From NCBI GenBank assembly GCA_031395485.1, contig JANNUS010000002.1, forward strand, positions 61,504-125,503: a DNA stretch of 64,000 nt. Reading direction: 5' to 3'. How positions within the stretch are numbered: position 1 is the first letter of the stretch; each line of letters begins with the position of its first letter. The notes beneath the pieces are model-generated. The model did no database searches, was not told where the DNA came from, and was given only the letters and a program-made list of their open reading frames with translations. Below, one piece after another: positions 34,658-42,460 of this stretch. Origin of the DNA: UBA2336 sp031395485 (GTDB taxonomy: Bacteria > Bacteroidota > Bacteroidia > Cytophagales > Cyclobacteriaceae). The position numbers and the translations under genes were made by a program.

Positions 34658-36613
34658 TTATTGATCTTGAAGTAGTTTCACATTCGGCAATACAATTCTA
34701 CCAAGGCTTGATGCAAGCGTGTTCTTATAGCCATCGATAGTAGCATGTATATTCATTAACTCGTCTTGCTCTGCTGTTGCCTGAGTTTCTTTTATTTTTT
34801 GGAGATTATCGCTCAGCATCTTCAATACAATTCCCAATTTCATTTGCATGATTACTTTTAGTGCCGATTGCTCCAACTCATATTCGTCACCAATAACAAT
34901 ATGATGCTTCTTCCAACCTTCACTAATGAAATATTTTTGTACAAGAAAGCCCGAGACGTACGAGGCGGCAGCTTGTGGCAACGACTTCAGAAAAATATCC
35001 GGTTTTATAACGTTACCTTTTGCAACTTCAATCTTATACTGATCAACAATATCCTGATGAACGGGCACCTGAAAATCAACTTCCTGCGATTCTCTGAAAA
35101 GATATTCATACGCAAATTCATCTTCAGCCGTTCGCAAGTGCCCCTGATTTACTAAAACCTTTATAAACTCCTTTTCAAAAAGTGTTAATGATTCTTCGGC
35201 TGATACTAGAAAAGATTTAGAAAGCGTATGAATCTCTGAAAGTGTTGATGGAAGACCGTCTTCAACTTTAACCAAATTCCTATTGTCGGCCTTCGATTCC
35301 TGTGCTCGGGCAGCGAGCAGAATTTTCTTTACCTCAATACTCAAAACAGATAGTGGAATTTCTAGTTTTTTACTACACTCTTGCAAGTATACAGTTCGCT
35401 TTAACGGATCCGGTATCGCAGTAATGGAGGTAACAATATCACGTATTAATTCAGCCTTCTTTATCGGATCGCGCGAGGCGTCTGCCGTAAATAACTCGAT
35501 CTTAAATGAGATGAAATCTTTTGTGTGATCTTTCAGGTACTGATTCAATTCAGTACTCCCCATCTTTTTTGAATAGCTGTCGGGGTCTTCACCGTCAGGC
35601 AGCAATACAATACGAACGTTCAATCCCCCCTTCAGTACTAAATCAATTCCACGCAATGCGGCTTTAATACCTGCGGCATCGCCATCGAAAAGTACCGTAA
35701 CATTTTCGGTAAACCTGCGCATGAGCTTAATCTGTTCTTCTGTGAGGGCCGTGCCTGAAGAAGCTACTACATTTTCAATACCTGCCTGATGCAACGAGAT
35801 GACATCGGTGTAACCTTCAACGAGGTAACAAAAATCGTGTTTGCGAATTTCATTTTTTGCCTGAAACATTCCATAAAGCACATTACTCTTATGGTATATT
35901 TCTGTTTCAGGCGAATTAATATATTTGGGCTGGTCTTTTTCTTTTGTTAGGATTCGTGCACCAAAAGCAATTATTTTTCCTGAAAGGTTCTGAACAGGAA
36001 AGATTACTCTTCCGCGAAAGCGATCATACGTTTTACCATCTTCTTTTTTTATAATCAAGCCGGATTTCTCAAGTGCGTCATTACTATAACCATTTTTTAA
36101 CGCGGTCCTTTCAAGGCTATTCCATTCATTTAGCGCATAGCCAAGTTCAAACTTTTCAATGTTACGATCATTAAATCCGCGTTCGCGGAAATAACTCAAA
36201 CCAATACTCCTACCCTCCTCATTTTTAAAAAGCAAATCCTTGAAATAGTCTTTTGCATAGTTCATCACGATATACAGGCTATCGCGCTCGCTTTGCGCAA
36301 CCTGATCCTGCGGAGTGTTTACATCCTCTTTAATTTCAACACCATATTTCTTAGCCAGATATTTAATGGCTTCCATGTAGCTCATACCCTCATGTTCCAT
36401 AACAAAAGTTATAGAATCACCACCTTTTCCGCTGCTAAAATCTTTAAAAATACCCTTGGAAGGAACCACATAAAATGAAGCGGTTTTTTCGTTTGTAAAC
36501 GGACTTAGCGCTTTATAATTCTGCCCCGAGCGCTTTAACGAAATGAAATCGCTTACTACGTCTACAATGTCGAGACGGCTTTTTACTTCATCTATGGTAT
36601 TACGGGAAATCAT
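34658..36613 (-). CDS. dnaG: DNA primase DnaG with a zinc-less N-terminal domain
   Basis: Synthesises RNA primers for replication. The N-terminal CHC2-type domain (about residues 1-100) is recognisable from SGQNYKALSPFTNEKTASF and SSGKGGDSITFVMEHEG. However, all four zinc ligands are replaced: Ser37, Thr40, Asp58 and Ser61 stand where Cys, His, Cys and Cys are normal. The TOPRIM catalytic core is intact, with VEGYTDVISLHQAG, SSGTALTEEQ, FDGDAAGIKAA and PDGEDPDSY (about 260-360). A C-terminal helicase-binding region follows. 651 aa, no frameshift. Its ATG faces mrp across a 227-bp divergent gap. Confidence 0.95.
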   Translation of the reverse strand: MISRNTIDEVKSRLDIVDVVSDFISLKRSGQNYKALSPFTNEKTASFYVVPSKGIFKDFSSGKGGDSITFVMEHEGMSYMEAIKYLAKKYGVEIKEDVNTPQDQVAQSERDSLYIVMNYAKDYFKDLLFKNEEGRSIGLSYFRERGFNDRNIEKFELGYALNEWNSLERTALKNGYSNDALEKSGLIIKKEDGKTYDRFRGRVIFPVQNLSGKIIAFGARILTKEKDQPKYINSPETEIYHKSNVLYGMFQAKNEIRKHDFCYLVEGYTDVISLHQAGIENVVASSGTALTEEQIKLMRRFTENVTVLFDGDAAGIKAALRGIDLVLKGGLNVRIVLLPDGEDPDSYSKKMGSTELNQYLKDHTKDFISFKIELFTADASRDPIKKAELIRDIVTSITAIPDPLKRTVYLQECSKKLEIPLSVLSIEVKKILLAARAQESKADNRNLVKVEDGLPSTLSEIHTLSKSFLVSAEESLTLFEKEFIKVLVNQGHLRTAEDEFAYEYLFRESQEVDFQVPVHQDIVDQYKIEVAKGNVIKPDIFLKSLPQAAASYVSGFLVQKYFISEGWKKHHIVIGDEYELEQSALKVIMQMKLGIVLKMLSDNLQKIKETQATAEQDELMNIHATIDGYKNTLASSLGRIVLPNVKLLQDQ

Positions 36614-36829
36614 GCTTTCGAGGTAGGATGGCAGCGGTTTGTGGTCGGTCTTTAAGTGATGCTTAATTTAACAGTTTTTTCACCCTTCAATTTCCAATTT
36701 CTATCGTGTATTTCTCCAAAGATACCCAAGAGTGTAAGAGGTTAGAGCCAGGAGGAAAGAATTTTCAGGTTAATATTCAAAAATATGCCTTTTTCTAACC
36801 GCCAACTTCCAACTTCCAACTTCTGGCAA

Positions 36830-36836
36830 TACTTTG
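36830..36836 (+). promoter_or_regulatory. Possible mrp promoter -7 element directly before the start codon
   Basis: ATACTTTGC lies 5 bp before the mrp ATG. It resembles TAnnTTTG with one base missing. If used, the mRNA would have almost no leader. Upstream, 36,802-36,825 contains three short direct repeats of AACTTCC. Weak evidence. Confidence 0.3.
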
Positions 36837-36840
36837 CACC

Positions 36841-37944
36841 ATGAATTTTACGGAAAAAGATGTTTTAGTGGCTCTTTCAAAGGTTGAAGATCCCGATTTG
36901 AAGCGTGATCTGGTAAGCCTGAACATGATTAAAGATGTAGTGGTTGCGACTGGTAAAATTAGTTTTACCGTTGTGCTTACAACTCCAGCCTGCCCGCTGA
37001 AAGAAAAAATCAGGCAAGATTGCGAAGAGGCTTTAGAAGCTGCCTTAGGAAAGGAAATTGAGATAGACATTACAATGACTTCTTCTGTTACAACTTCGCG
37101 GAATAACGCACCGCTGTTGCCAGGCGTTAAAAATATTATCGCTATTGCATCGGGTAAAGGAGGCGTTGGAAAATCTACTGTTACTACGAACCTTGCTGTT
37201 GCACTGGCAAAGGCAGGCGCCAAGGTTGGTTTGATTGATGCTGATATTTTTGGCCCATCCATTCCTACCATGTTCAACTGTGAGCATGAGCAACCTTCTG
37301 TTAAAGAAATCAACGGAAAGAACATTATTATTCCGTTGGAGCAATATGGAGTAAAATTAATGTCAATCGGGTTCCTTTCTCCACCAGACAGCGCTGTTGT
37401 GTGGCGCGGGCCGATGGCTAGCTCAGCCTTAAAACAATTTTTCAGCGATGCGCTTTGGGGCGAACTTGATTATCTGTTGATAGACCTTCCTCCCGGCACA
37501 AGCGACATTCATTTAACGATGGTGCAAACAGTACCGGTAACAGGCGCGGTAATTGTAACCACACCTCAAAAAGTTGCACTGGCCGATGCCACCAAAGGTT
37601 TGTCGATGTTCAAACAGCCTCAAATCAATGTTCCTATTTTAGGTGTGGTAGAAAACATGGCCTACTTTACGCCTGAAGAACTCCCGGATAATCAATATTT
37701 TATTTTCGGAAAAGACGGTGGCAAGAACTTATCAGAAAAATTTAAGGTTCCATTTCTAGGCCAAATACCGTTAGTACAATCTATTCGTGAAAGCGGTGAT
37801 TCAGGCTTGCCGGCTGTATTAAAAGATGGCCCCGTGGCAAAAGCCTTTACAGATTTAGCGGAATCGCTGGCCCGACAAGTTGCCATTAGAAATGCTACCT
37901 TTGAGCAGACTCAAAAAGTTGAACTAAAAGTAGGCCTCAGCTAA
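36841..37944 (+). CDS. mrp: Mrp/ApbC/Nbp35-type iron-sulfur carrier ATPase
   Basis: P-loop ATPase that carries or assembles iron-sulfur clusters. It has an N-terminal MIP18/DUF59 domain (about residues 4-80, with TTPACPLKEKI), a Walker A/deviant P-loop IASGKGGVGKSTVTTNLAVALA (about 101-122), IDADIFGPSIPTMF and the YLLIDLPPGTSDIHL motif. The CxxC metal-binding motif that normally follows ENM is absent: the sequence reads ENMAYFTPEELPDNQYFIFG. I believe this variant is common in Bacteroidota. 367 aa. A NifU-like gene follows 46 bp later, fitting a shared Fe-S role. Confidence 0.93.
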   Translation: MNFTEKDVLVALSKVEDPDLKRDLVSLNMIKDVVVATGKISFTVVLTTPACPLKEKIRQDCEEALEAALGKEIEIDITMTSSVTTSRNNAPLLPGVKNIIAIASGKGGVGKSTVTTNLAVALAKAGAKVGLIDADIFGPSIPTMFNCEHEQPSVKEINGKNIIIPLEQYGVKLMSIGFLSPPDSAVVWRGPMASSALKQFFSDALWGELDYLLIDLPPGTSDIHLTMVQTVPVTGAVIVTTPQKVALADATKGLSMFKQPQINVPILGVVENMAYFTPEELPDNQYFIFGKDGGKNLSEKFKVPFLGQIPLVQSIRESGDSGLPAVLKDGPVAKAFTDLAESLARQVAIRNATFEQTQKVELKVGLS

Positions 37945-37990
37945 ATCCTATTTAAAGGAGAAAGCTAGTTAGCCTACATAAATACAATTC

Positions 37991-38251
37991 ATGAATACAA
38001 CGGCAACCATAGAAGAACTTACTCTAAAAATTGAAGCATCGTTAGATTCGATCCGCCCATATTTAGAAGCCGATGGCGGTAATGTAAAAATTAACCAGAT
38101 TACTGAAGATCATGTAGTACGGTTAGAGTTTGTTGGAGCTTGCGGTACTTGCCCCATGTCAACCATGACTTTTAAAGCTGGGGTTGAAGAGGCCGTAAAA
38201 AGAGCTGTGCCGGAGATTAAAGGTATTGAGGTTATTAATCTTTCGAATTAG
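37991..38251 (+). CDS. NifU-like C-terminal domain protein
   Basis: 86-aa Fe-S scaffold/carrier domain (NifU C-terminal, NfuA type). It contains IRPYLEADGGNVKI (about residues 19-32) and the cluster-binding CGTC motif in VGACGTCPMSTMTFKAGVE (about 47-65). It lies directly behind mrp, so the two probably act in the same cluster-delivery pathway. Confidence 0.94.
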   Translation: MNTTATIEELTLKIEASLDSIRPYLEADGGNVKINQITEDHVVRLEFVGACGTCPMSTMTFKAGVEEAVKRAVPEIKGIEVINLSN

Positions 38252-38363
38252 AACATAGACTTTAGAGTTGTTCACAACTCTAAATCTTCAATCTAAAATC
38301 AACCATCATATTTCAGGTTACTCTTCTTACCTTTGGGTGATTCATTTCATCCAATTGATACGC

Positions 38364-40466
38364 GTGCGGTTAGTTAGTCTCCTTTTACTCTTTTGCATTG
38401 TGTACTGCTCGCAAGTTCAGGCGCAAGAGCGGTGCGGTACAGTTCCGTACATGAAAAACCTGTTAACTAAAAAGGGAATTCCCCAACACACAAAAGAATT
38501 TGAAGACTGGCTGCAAAACAAAATAGCGCAACGAAAAAAACTCAACAAGTTACGAACACAAGCAGAACCGTATACTGTACCAGTTGTCGTTCATATTATT
38601 CACAATAATCAGGCAGAAGGAACGGGAATGAATATTTCTACGGCCCGGGTGCTATCGCAAATTCAAGTACTCAACGATGACTTTAAGCGATTAAATGCTG
38701 ACGCTTCAAGTACACCGGCCGAATTTCAACCCCTTGCCGGAAGTCTTGATATTGAATTTGTTTTGGCAAAGCAAACCCCACAAGGCTTGCCTACCGATGG
38801 TATCGTTCGAGTAAATGGAGGAAAATCCTTTTGGTCTCCTAGCAAGGACGAGGAACTTAAAGCCAAAAGTTACTGGCCTTCAGAAGACTACCTGAATGTT
38901 TGGGTAACTAATTTAGCTTCACCAAACTTAGGGTACGCACAATTTCCTATATCAAACCTTCCAGGTCTTGAGGATTTTCAAAACACCCTAGCCATTACCG
39001 ATGGTGTGGTGATTGACTATACTGTTTTTGGAGTTGGCTCGGAAGACGCTAATTATGATTGGGGGAGAACCGTTACGCATGAAGTAGGTCATTTTTTTGG
39101 GTTACGACATATTTGGGGTGACGATACCGATTGCACCGGAGATGAGGATTATGTAAGCGATACTCCCAACCAGGGAGATAAAACACTTGGCTGCCCTGCA
39201 CACCCTGTGGCCAATTGCAACACTCCAAAAATGTTTCAAAACTACATGGATTATACCGATGATGCCTGTATGAACCTATTCACACAAGGCCAAGTTTCGC
39301 GCATGTCGTTAATTATAGAAGATGCTGATGTACCTAGAAGAAGTAGCCTGCTTTCATCACACGGTCTGGATGAACCTTTATGTGGCACAAATCCACCCGT
39401 GGATATTGCCATAACTAAAGTCATGCAGCCAGGCGCTGTTACGTGCAGCAATAATCCTGACTTAATTTTAACAATAAAAAATTTAAGCTGCCCAATTATT
39501 ACGAGCATTAAAATTGAATACACAATAAACAATGGCGGAATCCAATCAACAACAGTGGAAGGCCTAAGCATTTATAATGATGGAAATGAACCAACCATTA
39601 ATGCCGGTACATTGAGCTTAACTGAGGGTGAAAATATTATTTCAATTAATGCAACGTTAGTAAACGGTGAAACGGATACCAACCCTTTAAATAGTGATAC
39701 CGTGATTACCATTGTTCGCAATACAACCTCCGATATTATTCCTTTACGAAAAAACTTTAACGATAATCTAGTTGGTTCCTGGACTGTGGCCAATCCACAA
39801 ACTGGAATTTTATGGAATACAGACCAATCAAAAGCTCGTTTTCCTTCTGAACCAAACAATGGACAAGCGGGTGAAGAGTCTTGGCTGGTAAGTCCAGTAT
39901 TAGATTTAAGTAGCATCACAAAAGCTAGTTTATTTTTCAACCTTTCATATTCCTGGAACGAGCAAGATGATGATCGCCTTAGGATATTGGCTTCTACTGA
40001 TTGCGGAGATTCGTACTTCGAGCCATCGCCAAGTTTCGACCTCGTTGGCGATGAATTAAATAGTAATGATGCTAAGAAATTTCTATCGCTCAATGCGTTA
40101 GCCGGACTCCCGAATGTGCGCTTAGCTTTTGTAGGAACGAATGACCTAGGCAGCAATATTTATATCGATAATATTGAATTTTTTATTTCCGATGACCCCA
40201 CGCCTATTGATCCGGAAAGCAAACTGTTTTCACTTTATTGGAATGAATCAGGAGGAGCCAACATAACTTTCAATTTACCCGAACGACAACAGGTTGGTAT
40301 TTCAGTTGTTGACATCATGGGGCGTGAAACACTTCGTGGTATATTGCCCGACATTCTCAACCAAACTCTGCCAATACCTACTGGCAATGTTTCACCGGGC
40401 TTGTACATTATCAGGCTTCAAATAGCCAAAAAGTATTACCCTGTAAAAATTTATCTTTCTCCGTAA
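38364..40466 (+). CDS. M43-family secreted zinc metalloprotease with T9SS sorting domain
   Basis: Secreted metalloprotease of the M43 (pappalysin/ulilysin) family. The zinc site HEVGHFFGLRH (His239, Glu240, His243, His249) matches HExxHxxGxxH, and a downstream Met-turn is seen in QNYMDYTDDACMN. A CARDB-like domain (about residues 345-460) and a MAM/jellyroll-type domain (about 470-610) follow. The last 80 residues, ending GLYIIRLQIAKKYYPVKIYL, are a T9SS type-A sorting signal. I choose GTG 38,364, which gives a clean signal peptide (VRLVSLLLLFCIVYCSQVQAQ); GTG 38,337 and TTG 38,268 are other in-frame starts. 700 aa from the chosen start. Confidence 0.9.
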   Translation: MRLVSLLLLFCIVYCSQVQAQERCGTVPYMKNLLTKKGIPQHTKEFEDWLQNKIAQRKKLNKLRTQAEPYTVPVVVHIIHNNQAEGTGMNISTARVLSQIQVLNDDFKRLNADASSTPAEFQPLAGSLDIEFVLAKQTPQGLPTDGIVRVNGGKSFWSPSKDEELKAKSYWPSEDYLNVWVTNLASPNLGYAQFPISNLPGLEDFQNTLAITDGVVIDYTVFGVGSEDANYDWGRTVTHEVGHFFGLRHIWGDDTDCTGDEDYVSDTPNQGDKTLGCPAHPVANCNTPKMFQNYMDYTDDACMNLFTQGQVSRMSLIIEDADVPRRSSLLSSHGLDEPLCGTNPPVDIAITKVMQPGAVTCSNNPDLILTIKNLSCPIITSIKIEYTINNGGIQSTTVEGLSIYNDGNEPTINAGTLSLTEGENIISINATLVNGETDTNPLNSDTVITIVRNTTSDIIPLRKNFNDNLVGSWTVANPQTGILWNTDQSKARFPSEPNNGQAGEESWLVSPVLDLSSITKASLFFNLSYSWNEQDDDRLRILASTDCGDSYFEPSPSFDLVGDELNSNDAKKFLSLNALAGLPNVRLAFVGTNDLGSNIYIDNIEFFISDDPTPIDPESKLFSLYWNESGGANITFNLPERQQVGISVVDIMGRETLRGILPDILNQTLPIPTGNVSPGLYIIRLQIAKKYYPVKIYLSP

Positions 40467-40539
40467 GTTGGTATACGTATTAGCTATACCTTAACACTTT
40501 ACAACCTTAATACGTATCTTTAACAATAAATAATATTGA

Positions 40540-41625
40540 ATGATTTTGAAGAAAAAAGTTGCCATCCTATATGGTGGTCGATCCGTTGAGCATGGTGTAT
40601 CTGTAAATTCCGCGAAAAATATTTTTGAGTTTATTGATAAGGAGCAGTTCGAGCCCATCGCCATCGGCATCAGCAAAAGTGGTCAGTGGTTTCTTACTAA
40701 AACGGTAGATAAAGACATGGAGCAAGGTCAGGCACTGGGGTTGATTCTTGATCCGGATAAAGCAGGTTTTATTCTGCTGGCCAACAGCGACCGTATTAAA
40801 GTAGATATTATTTTTCCTGTTCTTCATGGTACCGATGGCGAGGATGGTAGCATTCAGGGGATGATAAAGGCGCTAAACATTCCAATGGTGGGAACGGGAG
40901 TACTCGGCTCGGCCATTGCCATGAATAAAATAGTAGCGAAACATCTGCTGAAAGAGGCTGGTATACCGGTAACAAAATTTCTTGCCTTTCATTTTAAAGA
41001 TCAGAAGAAAATTAAATTCGATCTTGTTCGAAAAAAATTAGGGCTTCCGTTTATTGTAAAGTCGGCCAGCCTTGGTTCATCTGTTGGGGTAACCAAAGTG
41101 AACAAAAAAAGTGATTTCAAAAAAGCTATGGATGAAGCCTTCCGGTACGACCATGAAGTAATCATAGAAGAGTTTATTGTTGGCCGAGAAATTGAGTGTG
41201 CTATTCTGGGTAATGCGCCCGCGCTGGCTTCTAACCCCGGTGAAATTGTGATTAGCAAAGAATATGAATTTTATACCTTCGATGCAAAGTATGTTGATTC
41301 AGCTGCCGTTGAAATAAAAGTACCCGCTGAACTCACCAAAAGCGTTGCGAAACAAATTAGATCAGTTTCATTACAAGCATACCATGCATTGCACTGCGAA
41401 GATTTTTCACGTGTAGATCTTTTCCTTACAAAGCGGGGGAAAATTTATGTAAACGAAATCAATACCATCCCTGGTTTTACCAATTCCAGCATGTTCCCGA
41501 TGATGTGGAAAGAACGCGGTGTTTCATTTACCGGGCTCATCACCTCGCTAATTGACCTTGCCTACGAACGGCACACCGCAAATAAACGCCTTCAACATAA
41601 TTTTGAGTCCTCATTAAAATTCTGA
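40540..41625 (+). CDS. ddl: D-alanine--D-alanine ligase
   Basis: ATP-grasp ligase that makes D-Ala-D-Ala for peptidoglycan. The N-terminal motif is VAILYGGRSVEHGVSVNSA (about residues 5-23), then FPVLHGTDGEDGSIQG (about 93-108). ATP-grasp elements are VKSASLGSSVGV, EEFIVGREIECAILG and YVNEINTIPGFTNSSMFP (about 306-323). 361 aa. A PASTA-domain membrane protein follows 31 bp downstream. Confidence 0.96.
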   Translation: MILKKKVAILYGGRSVEHGVSVNSAKNIFEFIDKEQFEPIAIGISKSGQWFLTKTVDKDMEQGQALGLILDPDKAGFILLANSDRIKVDIIFPVLHGTDGEDGSIQGMIKALNIPMVGTGVLGSAIAMNKIVAKHLLKEAGIPVTKFLAFHFKDQKKIKFDLVRKKLGLPFIVKSASLGSSVGVTKVNKKSDFKKAMDEAFRYDHEVIIEEFIVGREIECAILGNAPALASNPGEIVISKEYEFYTFDAKYVDSAAVEIKVPAELTKSVAKQIRSVSLQAYHALHCEDFSRVDLFLTKRGKIYVNEINTIPGFTNSSMFPMMWKERGVSFTGLITSLIDLAYERHTANKRLQHNFESSLKF

Positions 41626-41656
41626 TACTGTATATTGCCAGCCTTAACTTCCACGC

Positions 41657-42460
41657 ATGGGTTTTCTTAAAAAATATACCGCTACACTTGGGGGCCTGCT
41701 AATGAGCTTGCTGATAACCTCGGGAACGGTGATGCTCGGTATGATAATTTATTTTTACGTGTACCTACCCTCCGTCACCAATCATGGCGAAACCATTACA
41801 GTGCCCGATGTAGAGGGAATGAAGCTAGAGAGACTCGAGGAATTTCTAGTAACACGCAATTTACGGTATGAAGTAAGTGACTCCTCGTATTCAAACGAAC
41901 ATCCTCCGCTTACGGTACTTAAGCAATACCCGTTTGCAGGTTCCAAAGTGAAAGAAAACAGAGTAATTTATATCTCCCTTAATCGGGTAACTCCGCCTTC
42001 TGTACCCATGCCAAACCTGATCGATGGATCACTTATCAATGCTGAAGTACAATTAAGAAGTAATGAATTAAAACGCGGCCGAATTCAATTAATTCCAGGG
42101 CCCTTTTTACACGTAGTGAAAGAGATGCAATACCGTGGAAATAAAATAGAACCCGGCATGCGCATAACAAAGGGCTCTGTTATCGACCTTGTTGTTTACG
42201 ATGGCGGAAGTAATTCGCTAATCACACCAGACATAATGGGGTATTTGTTGGAAGATGCCAAATTCGCAATTTTTGGATCAAATCTTAGTATCGACATTGA
42301 AGTTGTTGGCGATACCATTGGCCTGGAGGTCGTTGTGCTCAAACAAAAGCCTTTGTCGAATGAAAATATTAAAGTAGGCGACATCGTTAAGGTGTGGGTA
42401 GGTACGGCAGGCACTGAATTACCCGATGATGATGACAAGAATTCCGGTGAACAGAATTAA
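41657..42460 (+). CDS. PASTA-domain membrane protein without a kinase domain
   Basis: 267 aa. One N-terminal transmembrane helix (about residues 12-35) is followed by three extracytoplasmic PASTA modules (about 45-112, 114-185 and 187-255). Each opens with a VPDVEGMKL-, MPNLIDGS- or TPDIMGYL-like strand and closes with a K-G-x-V/I-x-L/V-strand. PASTA modules bind peptidoglycan or lipid II in Ser/Thr kinases and PBPs; here they are alone on a membrane anchor. It is next to ddl, which makes a peptidoglycan role likely. The C-terminus is acidic (DDDDK). Confidence 0.9.
   Translation: MGFLKKYTATLGGLLMSLLITSGTVMLGMIIYFYVYLPSVTNHGETITVPDVEGMKLERLEEFLVTRNLRYEVSDSSYSNEHPPLTVLKQYPFAGSKVKENRVIYISLNRVTPPSVPMPNLIDGSLINAEVQLRSNELKRGRIQLIPGPFLHVVKEMQYRGNKIEPGMRITKGSVIDLVVYDGGSNSLITPDIMGYLLEDAKFAIFGSNLSIDIEVVGDTIGLEVVVLKQKPLSNENIKVGDIVKVWVGTAGTELPDDDDKNSGEQN

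Noticed and set aside
36614..36840. tRNA or small gene in the dnaG-mrp gap
   Set aside because: No cloverleaf pattern or credible ORF; only short AACTTCC direct repeats near the mrp start.
36795..37325. 176-codon open frame on the minus strand over mrp
   Set aside because: It overlaps the conserved P-loop region of mrp on the other strand and has no recognisable features.
38268..38363. Extended N-terminus of the M43 protease from TTG 38,268
   Set aside because: The extra residues would bury the signal peptide; the GTG at 38,364 gives a standard secretion signal.
39572..40156. Long antisense open frame (194 codons) opposite the M43 protease gene
   Set aside because: It lies wholly inside a well-supported gene, lacks recognisable domains and is a normal by-product of codon bias.
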